Positions 11,367 to 20,633 of a stretch of DNA of 64,000 bases are shown piece after piece. How positions within the stretch are numbered: position 1 is the stretch's first letter; every line of letters starts with the position of its first letter. Made by a program: the position numbers and the translations under genes. The DNA is taken from contig JAOPGA020000309.1 of the NCBI GenBank assembly GCA_026419775.2, positions 1 to 64,000 of the forward strand, read 5' to 3'. This stretch comes from Acrasis kona (lineage: Eukaryota; Heterolobosea; Eutetramitea; Acrasida; Acrasidae). The notes under the pieces were generated by a model. It had not been told where the DNA came from, did no database searches, and was given only the letters and a program-made list of their open reading frames with translations.

Positions 11367-12969
11367 TTATTTAGGCCTGATCCACGTTGTGGTCTTCATA
11401 ATGTGATTTAAATAATACGGTTTGCCGGATGCCGTGTCCATTCTCATCTCCCATCCATGTGGCAATGGAGGTCCAACATTCTGGGGTGCTAATATCTCTC
11501 TATCATTGTAGAACTCGTTAGGAATAGTCTTTTTAGCCCAGTTAGGTACTGGTTTAGATAGAGTCCGAGGGTCTGTCCATGTGGTGGCCTTTGTATTGTG
11601 GTCTATATAATACGTTCTATTCTGTGTAGTGTCTATGCTTTGCTCCCAACCTTCGGGAAGTGGGACTTCAACATTGTAGTTTGGAAGAGGTTTCGATTCT
11701 TCTTGGTCCTCGTTGTCGAATGCGATCGAGTGACTTGGCAGCTCCCAATGACAAGTTTTTGTGTTGTGATCCACATAATAGTGCTTACCAGATGTCTGCT
11801 CCAATCTTCTTTCCCATCCCGGAGGTATGATTGGTTCCTTGACCGCCACATGCTTCTTCTTTTCTTTCGGAGATTGTTTGGGCGTTGATTTTTGTGATTT
11901 TGGTTTGTCTGAATCGGATTCGCCCCGATGTTTATTAGAGTTTATGCTGTGCACGTACTTCTCAGGCACTGGTAGATAAGAGAATAAAGGAGTTCCTGTG
12001 CAGCTTGATTCAGTGTGGATGCCACCGTCCAGCTGACAATACAATGGAAGATTGCTGAACTGTATACTTCCCTCTACTAATCCTATGCAAAATGACAGAG
12101 GACCTTGTCGCATAATTTCTACTTTGAAGGGATTGCTCTTACCCTCTTCTACATCCATTTTAACAAAACTAATAATGGCTGTGCCGATTGGTTTTGCCTT
12201 GGTCATGGACTTTGTTCTTAGCTTAATGTGTAGACCATCGTTTATTAAATCAGTGTAGCACGTGTCCTTGAACGAAATTGAACCTATGGATGGCCAATGT
12301 GGAGCGATTGTAGATTGACTAGAGGAGTAGGACTTGGTGGAGCCTCCCTTGATGAGAGACCTTATGGAGCAGTCTAGATTGGGTACCTCATTTCCCTCTA
12401 GCACCAGATTACTTACTTTTACATCAGCTAATGTTACAGAAACATTGGACAACTCCTTCATCACACAGTCAAATTCAACTAAAGCAGTATTTTGGTTTCC
12501 CTTATTAAAGTCAATTAGCTATTCTGGTTAGTCTTACATCTTTTAGAGATAATGAATGGGATATCGGCCCACAAGCAAGAGTAAATAAGTCAATCTCACA
12601 AAATCCAAGGAGGTCATCTTTGGCGAGCAGGTCTCTGTCGAATACCTCAATCTTGAATTTTTTCAACTGAAGTTGCTTCCCATATTTGGTTTCATAGGTA
12701 AATTCAATGTTATAATCTGACCAAACTGGATCCAAAGCTAACGGGGTGTAATTAATATTTCTATATCGTCGAATTACTCTTTGATTTTGTGGGCGTTTTA
12801 AATGTTCGGAAGTTATCAAAGTTCCCTTTTATGTAAGCATCGCATCCTCCATTACTTTGTATATTAGCTCTTCTTGTCATACATTCACATACCCGTCTGT
12901 TGCTGGTAGATTTTTGCATTTGAAGTTGTATAATAATACTCTGAAGGTAGAGCGGCGCTGTTGCGTCAT
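11367..12969 (-). CDS. C2 domain plus three WW domains, apparent frame break in C2
   Basis: Exons 12969-12893, 12854-12538 and 12500-11367, introns of 38 and 37 nt. The start ATG at 12969 gives MTQQRRSTF then a C2 first strand (RVLLYNFKCKNLPATD) and GNGGCDAYIKG. Between ~12850 and ~12800 the frame must change by one base to reach RPQNQRVIRRYRNINYTPLALDPVWSDY, the next C2 strands; the summed exon length is 1 mod 3, i.e. one extra base. A second beta-rich region follows, then three WW domains (PPGWERR.., PLPEGWEQ.., LPHGWEMR..), each with the paired aromatic and His core. The order C2-WW-WW-WW matches the front of NEDD4-type ligases, but the protein ends with WW3 and has no HECT domain. Probably a membrane-recruited adaptor (inference). 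Confidence 0.8.
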
Positions 12970-13106
12970 TCCCTCCTTACCGTGTTGACTTGATGGAATT
13001 GTAATCAAGTATTGAACTGATGATGGTTTGAAGGATCTTATCGAACGCGCTGGGAGTTACTGTATGTATTTCAAAGTAATTATGATGGTTCACAAATAAT
13101 ATTAGT

Positions 13107-13604
13107 TTATTTTTTTAAGGACTCTACATTTTTCAATTGCAATATACACTCTGTTCTATGTTTCATTTCTAGCTGTCTTGGTGACATAACTCTCATTGTT
13201 AATTTCGGCGAAGTGATTTTTGTTTCCACACCTAACCGCTCCTTCAATCCTTCGACCTTTCCTTTCGTTTTTTTAAATTCTTGTATTTGCGCACCAAGCT
13301 GCTTCTTTTTCTCTTCCGCCGACTTCTCATCTCCTCTTCTTTCGTATTCTATTATGAGTTTTGGTATTGCTTGTATTCGTTTTTTTAATGTACATAATTT
13401 AATACTGAGACGCTCCTCATCTTTCATCCATAATTCTTGGAGATCCTCCTCCTTTAAACCCCCCTTAACAAACTGTCTTCCAACACCTTCTACTGAACCC
13501 GGTGAGGCTCCCATGATGGATGAGGATGAAATGTTTCTGCTTTGTGTGTGCTGAGGATTGTCGTTCTCGAAGGATATTGTCATGGTGTTGCTATTTGCTT
13601 GCAT
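13107..13604 (-). CDS. Coiled-coil protein of unknown function
   Basis: Start placed at the ATG at 13604 (MQANSNTM). The frame is open a little further upstream, but the preceding bases TTTGATTTGCAG look like a splice acceptor, so a short upstream exon is possible. About 165 aa: Ser-rich N-terminus, then a highly charged helical region from LKEEDLQELWMKDEERL through KKKQLGAQIQEFKK, predicted coiled coil, ending NVESLKK. No family recognised. Confidence 0.5.
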   Translation of the reverse strand: MQANSNTMTISFENDNPQHTQSRNISSSSIMGASPGSVEGVGRQFVKGGLKEEDLQELWMKDEERLSIKLCTLKKRIQAIPKLIIEYERRGDEKSAEEKKKQLGAQIQEFKKTKGKVEGLKERLGVETKITSPKLTMRVMSPRQLEMKHRTECILQLKNVESLKK

Positions 13605-14214
13605 GTACTTGCATTTTCTGCAAATCAAAAATCAGGATCAGAGATTCGTGTTAAATACCTATTTGTAAATCTATTTCCGGTTCCTATCCCAATTATAGAA
13701 CTGAGTTATTCGTTTTGTAAAAACATCTTTATTACACCAGAAAACTATGGTTTCAAGAAGGCCTACGAAGACTATTGTCTATACATCCTGAATTGATTCC
13801 CGAAATACATTAAATCTTACCTCGAAAACTGGTCCAATTTCAAATAATCTGCGGACACCAGTAGATAGAATAGTCTTATTGCGAGTGTACTCTATCTACC
13901 AACAGCAACTCGTTTCGATTTCAAATAAAAAATTTGACTGGATGATCAATTTTCCTACTGATTTCACTACCTATAGTAATTTGACAAACTCTTGCTGCTG
14001 TTTTGAAGTTTATTTTGAAACTCAATATTCTATCTCTTCAAACTCAAGATTATTTTATACTCAAAGTACTTCCCATTCTGCCCTTTTTTCTGTCGCGAAA
14101 CAATATCCCAACTAACTCGGTTTTCCGGCAAAGGCTCAAGCTTCATTCATTCTTGTTTTCTAGATTTTTGGTCCACCTTACAACTTCAATTTTATTCTGT
14201 TCACACACTTCAAA
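13605..14214. other. Intergenic region, no supported gene
   Basis: About 610 nt between the minus-strand coiled-coil gene and AATF. It holds only short, compositionally biased frames (Phe/Ser/Gln-rich) that I judge non-coding. It probably carries both divergent promoters, and possibly a small 5' exon of the coiled-coil gene. Confidence 0.6.
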
Positions 14215-15743
14215 ATGCACAGGAACACACCAAAGAAGCAACAAACTCCAGCAGGGAAAAGCAAGAAGAAGACATTAGATGAAATATTTATAAAAAATCA
14301 TATTGAGGATGACCCAGAAGATGAAGGGTTTGATAGAGACGATTTCACCAGGAAGTACTCGAATGATGTTAACGAGAACTCATCAGCGGGCGAAATCAAT
14401 GAAAAATTATCCATGCGTTCAAGTGCAATTGATAGCGACCTCACAACTGGAGCTTACGCCGGTTCGTCAATTAGCAGAAAGGAATTCATAGATGAGGATG
14501 ACATGTCATCCTTTAGAAGATTGTTGAAAGACGATAAACAACACGCAGAAGAGATAAAAAAGGCTACGGAGCTTCTTGAGCGAGAAAGACCCAAAATTGA
14601 TTTTTACGAAAATGATTCAGATGAGGGTGACATCAACTTGTCAGAGCTGGAGGAGAACAATAGGTAAGTAAATTAGACCACAAGTACTGTGTTAATACCA
14701 TCAAGAAATGAAATTAAACTACTCAAGAATGAGAGGTTGTTAGAAAAACAAAAGGCAGTCGGAGTGTTTAATCAAAAATTATTGTTTAATCACCTACTCA
14801 AGGTGCGCATCTTGATGCAGAAGCCTTTATCCACCTGCAACAGACTTCCCCAACCTGATACTTTTGAAGCCATGGTTGCAAATGCCAACAGCCAGGATAA
14901 AATTGACGCCGTCACGGATTCCATCCTACAAACAATCAGTAGCCTATCCTCCATGCAGGACGATTTATTACAACAAAATACTCAAACATTATCGAGTGTC
15001 GAAGCTGACACGGATCATGACTACAATGAAATGTACAATAAGAGACGAAAATTGAACGATGGAAGCGCATTTGATGAAATATGGAGCTCGCTCGACCAAC
15101 AATATTTGAAATTCTCACAATATCGCGAGACTAGTTTGGAACGGTGGAATCGCAAAACGCGCCTACAAGCAGCCAACGTTAAGAATCTCAAAATCATGAA
15201 CACAAGCGTCATAGAGCAAGTAGCACAAGCAATCAAAGCAGACGACAAATTAATGGAGCGTTGCCAATTGAAACGTTTCGAAGAGAACATTCTTGGAAAG
15301 GAACAACCCGAGCATGAGGAGGAAGCAGAGGAGCCACAAGTCGATTTTGAACTTTTTGATGATCGTGACTTTTATCAAACACTTTTAAAAGATTTAATTC
15401 AAGATGTTGGATCTTCTGTTGTCGATCCGAAATCAAGAGAAGGTGCCGTCCAAGGTTCCAACAGCATCAGAAATTGCATTGGGCCAGGTCCAAAGCCGCA
15501 CAAGCGAGGAGAAAATTGTTGGGATCCACCAAAGGGCGCACGATTAGATATCACGTTCATAAAAAGTTGGTTGGGTTCATGGCACCCGTGGACCAAGATG
15601 TTCCGGAGTCTGCCACAAACTTGTTTAATAATTTGTTCGGTGGTAACACTGTTCCACAAGAATATATTGATTTTGAGAGACAAGCGAAAGAGCGTGACGC
15701 CGCGGATGCTGCTGCCGCCGCTGCAGAAAAGAAAGAACAATAA
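14215..15743 (+). CDS. AATF: AATF/Bfr2 ribosome-biogenesis factor, apparent frameshift near C-terminus
   Basis: Exon 1 is 14215-14663, intron 14664-14705 (GTAAGT..AAG), exon 2 14706-15743. The acidic N-terminus, then RNEIKLLKNERLLEKQKAVGVFNQKLLFNHLLKVRI and NRLPQPDTF, match the AATF domain; FDDRDFYQTLLKDLI and KGRTIRYHVHKKLVGFMAP match the C-terminal TRAUB domain. The two halves lie in different frames: the change falls between ~15405 and ~15475, and the total exon length is 2 mod 3, as if one base were missing. No plausible intron (GTAAGT/GTATGT-type) lies there. The family acts in early 40S processome steps (with Enp2 and Lcp5 in yeast). About 495 aa. A sequencing indel is the simplest explanation. 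Confidence 0.87.
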
Positions 15744-15814
15744 AAATAACATTTCACAAGATCCTTGTAATAACTGTTCTGCGGCGTATCTTTGGTTGAG
15801 CGGAAAAGATAATA

Positions 15815-17708
15815 ATGAATCCGTCCGATGGCTTCAACGAAGACGACCTTTCACCATACTCTTGTATGGGATGCCGAAAGGGTCATCGAAAATGCGATAG
15901 GAAGCTTCCCATCTGTTCAGAATGTAACGTAAAAAATAAAAAGTGTAGCTATGAGGTACCACAAAAAAGAGGTCCAAAAACCAAAACCGCGAAGCACTAT
16001 CATCCTTATGGCTCTATAAATGAAAACAACGTCATGGTGCAACATAGCGCCATTCCACAACTAGGAATGTCGCCCTCGCTGATACCAAATTTGAACTTGT
16101 TACAAGAGCAGTTAACACACCCCCTTAACGGCAGACGCGAAACAGAAATGATTAAGAGGTATTTGGTCACACAGCATCTGGATTTGGAGTATCAGAGTAT
16201 ACAGGCGTACCTCCCAGTCATGCACCCAACAAAAATACACGAGGTTCTAGGTTACATTAGAGATACAGTGTGCGGAGAGGGTGATATGAGTCTTGAGAGT
16301 CCTCCACCTTCTAACGCCGAGCTGGCACTAGTGTTTGCCATCGAAGGTTTGTTTTGTTCTTGTGAATGTCCTTTTAAACTTTTCAGCTTGTTCATTTAGC
16401 GCCATGGGTCACCAGTACATTGCACAAAACCTGTACGAAAAGAGTAGAGCACTTCTCAACTCCATATTTGATGATGTACTGTATGATTTTAACGTTGCTG
16501 CCACGTACGGCTATCTTGCTCAGTTTTTAATCTTTAACGACCAAGTTCCACGTGCAGAGTTCTTCTTGCAGAACGTGGAAAAGTTTGTTATCAACGTTGC
16601 CTCCAAGTTTGCCCAAGAAAACACATTGATGCCATCTTGTATTGGCGTAAAGAGCAAGTTCTTGACACATTTGGTAAAATTGTGCGAAACACACGCCAGA
16701 CAAGATTGGACATTGACCAGAGCCATGAAGGTGTTAGCTACAGGATTCGTCATGTTCAGAACGTATGCTACCCTGAGCGACCATTACAGCGAGTCTAGCA
16801 TCAAGGCCCTCTCAGGTCCGGTCGACCACAAATACGAGGAATCACTAAGCGTGATTGACAAGGACTTGAAGAGCGACGAGAACAACTTCACTCTGGACGT
16901 GGATAGCATCGAACTAATCACCAACCAACAAACCAAATTGTTCGACAGGTTGATGGCCACCAACCGCCTTCCCAACGGAGACATGGTCACGAAGAAACTA
17001 AACATGTACTTGGTTGCTGCCGGTGCCAAGATTCAATACCTCAACCAAAACAAACAAGGACTTTCTCAACAAGCCATTTTCCTCGCCAACCACATTACAT
17101 TATTAACGCGTCACAATAATTATGCATTGTGCTATCCTTTGGTTGCAACTGCAGTGGTGGAGGCCAGCAAAACGCACCGACTCTTTTTGGAGAGCGACAT
17201 TTTAGACCAAGCTCACAAATTGGAAGTGTTAGATTTTTTGAAGGAGGACGCAAGGGCGTTGTTGGCCCTAAAAGATCGTTACAAGATTGTGGCCACAAGA
17301 TACCAGGACTATATTCTGGAGTTGTTGAATACTACAAATGTTTTGAGCGTCAACATTCGTTCCAGCAGCAACGAGAATCCATTCCATCACTATTCTTCGC
17401 CCACCAATTCATCGCCATTTAGCAACAGCAGCAACAGTAACATGAGCCCAATGACATCGGGCAGCAGCAACAGCGCTCCATCTCCCAACATGTTTGCGGC
17501 TGCGTCACAGTTTGAAGAGGCCACTGCCGACCCAATAACGATGTGGGACGACGAGAATGATATATGGGGAAGCGCGGCGAGTAGTTTGTTGAATGAGAAT
17601 GCAAATGCATTTGATGTAGAAAAGGACATGGAGGAGTTCTTAAGAAGTAGTGCGTGGGAATCAGAGGATTCGGTTGGAAATCCTCCAGGAATCGACAGCT
17701 TCATGTAA
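15815..17708 (+). CDS. Zn2Cys6 binuclear-cluster transcription factor
   Basis: Exons 15815-16346 and 16387-17708 (40-nt GTTTGT..CAG intron) encode 617 aa. Residues ~16-45 contain C-x2-C-x6-C-x6-C-x2-C-x6-C (CMGCRKGHRKC...CSECNVKNKKC), the Gal4-type zinc cluster, followed by a basic linker PQKRGPKTKTAKHYH. The long middle region is helical, and the tail is Ser/Asn-rich with acidic patches (WDDENDIWG), resembling an activation region. The class is best known in fungi and also occurs in some amoebae. Begins 71 nt after the AATF stop. Target genes cannot be inferred. Confidence 0.9.
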
Positions 17709-17800
17709 ATAAAAATTGATATTTGTGTAAATGAGTGTTGCTTGTCAAACGTCTTTGTTTGTTTGCTTGCTTCTGACATGTGAAATAAAACTTTGTCAAT

Positions 17801-19969
17801 ATGTCATTTAAGAGGAATAAGTCGCCCTCGTCACCAATAAATCCACCAAGACGTTATACGACATGTTCCTCTCTACGTCAATTCTCTGATTTCAGTAGTG
17901 TTCAATATGTGAAGATTATTGTGCACAGTGCTTCAAATTTACCATCGGATAAACATGGGGCCACCGGATATCTTGCTTGCAATCCAGTAAGTAGCTTCTA
18001 TTGGTGGTAAAACTTGACGTTTTTAGCACATTGTTATAGACACCAACAACGAACATTTAAAATCAAACGTATTGAAGAGTCAGAACAACCCCAACTTTGA
18101 CAATGAAACATTCTACATAAAGATTGACGTTGAAAACCAAAGCTTTATTACGATAAACATTTATGATTGGCATAATTTTACACCAAGCCGGTACATTGGA
18201 CACTGTAACGTTCAATTAGATAAACTAATTCGTAAACAAACTTGTTTTTTAAAATGCAACTAACATTGTAGGCGACACTGAAGTGAGAAGCACTCTTCCC
18301 CTTAAGAGTAACACGGCATTAAATGCCACTATTGACGTAACAATTGCCGCAAACAACTTTGGTCTGCCGAAGATTGAAGGAAGTACCAGTGGGATTGACT
18401 TTTTGTGTACATCTCCAGTTGGACTCGATGTAAGTTTATTCTAACCTACTTGAACACTTACATGTATAGCCTGTACAAGTGGTGGTCAGTAAAATAGAAG
18501 ACAGTTTATATTCTTCACAATTCGATACACAAGACGTAGGCTCTATTTCTTAGTTGTCTAAACCTTTAAAGAAACTCATACAATACGCGTCATATTTATC
18601 GTCTATTCAGAAAATAAAAGGTAGGATTTTCAACACTCGTAATAACTAACTAGCAATAGAAACTTATCTAAATGTGAATTGGGCAAAAACTATACAATTA
18701 CAAGAAAATTTGGACGACGATGTTGTGGAGATTACTGATCCAACTGATTACCTTGGACCTATTCAACAAGAAATTGACTTAGAGGCTAGCAAAAGAGACA
18801 TTGAGGAGATAAAGAATAATACCTCAAGAATAGATACCACGTAAGCACATAGGTTTATAATTAGTTCTGAACTAACTTAATTTGAAAAGGCTCAGGCACA
18901 AAGTTTCAATTAAGATTGTGATTATAGACCAACAAAGGGACAGTAGAACTAAAAGAAGTTTTAGAGAAGCATTCTCTCCCATTCTGAGTACGTTCAACAT
19001 GATACCAAAACTAGGCTTCTTCCATTCTGCACTGGTGGGTCAATCATAATTATAACGTATATTAAAAATAGATTGTTGGTCCTTGGCTTATTGAGTGGAA
19101 CAATTCAGGCCTGTGTGTCCCAAGAAAATGTTTATCAAGTGCTTCTATGCTATCTGCTGATTTGGACGCGATAACGACGATGAGTGACCTCAACAAGCTT
19201 GTCGATGATATAGCAGAAGTCATTGTAGATTGGAATACTAGAATGAAATACTCTTCCACAAACAAGGACTCTAAACACTATGGTAACTGTCAAGATTTTA
19301 TTGAGAGGTACCCACTTTTCAACTTGTAAATTGTTTAACAACAATAGTTTGTGCCTACGCTCTGGAATACGATTGCCAAACACAGGTCCGCTTGCAGGGT
19401 GGTTAGAGAGATTAAGGTACGTTCTACAAATGATTTGATTCTAACACCTTGAAGAAAAAACGGAGAGTGCGATTTGGATTTCACACCAGAAGCCAATTTC
19501 AAAAGAGAATATGGTATTACGAGCAACGTTTTAAAATTCAAAACGCACACCGAACTAGATAGCTTTGTTAAGATGTTAAAAAGGAAAAATCCTCATCTTC
19601 ATGAACCTGTAAATTGAACATTAAACCTTTAAACATTAACCTTAATAGCACGACAAGGACTATGAAGTGTACATGTTTTTAAAGGCAATAGATAGAGCGT
19701 TCTGGCTGAGACATTTAAAGTTACAGGACCAAATAAGACAATTGAGTCAAAAGCTGCGGCAACTTGGAGATGGCTACAGTAACCTCGACCTTAAAAGAGA
19801 ACTGTTTGAGGAACACTCTAAACTTGAGAAAACTGGAGAAGTGGTGACCCCGTTGCAGTCAAAGAAGTTGTATGAGGGAGATGAATCACATGAAGAGGGC
19901 TTACTCTATCTAGAGTGCGAGTGTCCGTTTGGTGACCCATCACACACCCATTCCTACTTTTCTAATTAA
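17801..19969 (+). CDS. C2 domain plus papain/NlpC-like domain protein, 11 exons
   Basis: Exons: 17801-17986, 18027-18231, 18272-18429, 18470-18535, 18572-18620, 18654-18840, 18890-19034, 19072-19307, 19348-19416, 19455-19608 and 19649-19969; every junction is GT-AG and in phase, giving 591 aa. Residues ~33-165 form a C2 domain (KIIVHSASNLPSDKHGATGY ... FITINIYDW). Residues ~295-460 contain FFHSALIVGPWLIEWN and, about 75 residues on, HYGNCQDF; a His and a Cys in these settings recall NlpC/P60-LRAT-type papain folds (inference). The C-terminus is a charged helix. Possibly a membrane-targeted hydrolase or acyltransferase-like protein; catalysis is untested. Confidence 0.8.
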
Positions 19970-20108
19970 ACTATTCTTTATTCCAACCCAAGTCTTCACA
20001 CTTTTTGTCTTTTCAATTTTTTTGTAACAGGTAACCAGTGATTAGATTGGTAAACTCATTTCACACAAATTTTTGAAAACTTTTGTCAAAACTAATCGCC
20101 GCAAAGTC

Positions 20109-20321
20109 ATGGGACATTTGAACATCTGGCATAGCCACCCCAAAAACAACAGCAGAGGAGCAAGAGAGTGCAGAATCTGTGCCAACGGTCACGGTCTAAT
20201 TCGTAAATACGGTCTCTACATTTGCAGACAGTGCTTCCGTGAAAATGCCAAGGAAGTCGGATTCCAAAAGGTAAATACTTTTTTATTCGCAACAAACTTA
20301 TTATTGTTATAGTTCAGGTAA
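20109..20321 (+). CDS. RPS29: 40S ribosomal protein S29 (uS14)
   Basis: Exon 1 20109-20270, intron 20271-20312 (42 nt), terminal exon 20313-20321 carrying only Phe, Arg and the TAA stop. The product is 56 aa, the same length as the human protein. [12 protein letters not shown], the zinc-binding CRIC...CRQC pairs and [19 protein letters not shown] are diagnostic. Part of the small-subunit head. Upstream in-frame codons are ignored because MGH is the conserved start. Confidence 0.95.
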
Positions 20322-20633
20322 ACGTTATATCGATATCAAAGAAGAGCGGTGTCGATACCACCAATAAATATTGAAAACTTTAAAAATTAATTATTGATGT
20401 ATTTTTCACTTACACATTCCCACTTACACCACATTTTTGTATGGTTTCATCTCATCACATTAATGATGAATGCCGCGAGTAAATTGTCTTTACCAAAGTG
20501 TTTTATAAACAACTATATGTACTAAAATCTTTTGTTAGTCTTATCACAACAACATTTGTTCAGGCCTACAACATGCCTCTTGAGCTCTTCTCAAACACCC
20601 TTTCTTGCAAAAGATAATTGTAAAGTTTGTTGA
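20322..20633. other. Intergenic, no feature beyond AATAAA
   Basis: AT-rich spacer of ~310 nt. An AATAAA at about 20363 could serve RPS29. No open frame or RNA gene recognised. Confidence 0.6.

Noticed and set aside
15474-15743. Separate small gene coding the KGRTIRYHVHKK protein
   Set aside because: It opens with TTG and is the missing C-terminal domain of AATF, displaced by a frame break.
15740-15900. Continuation of the first AATF frame to 15900
   Set aside because: After ~15475 that frame is unlike AATF and runs antisense-like filler into the start of the Zn2Cys6 gene.
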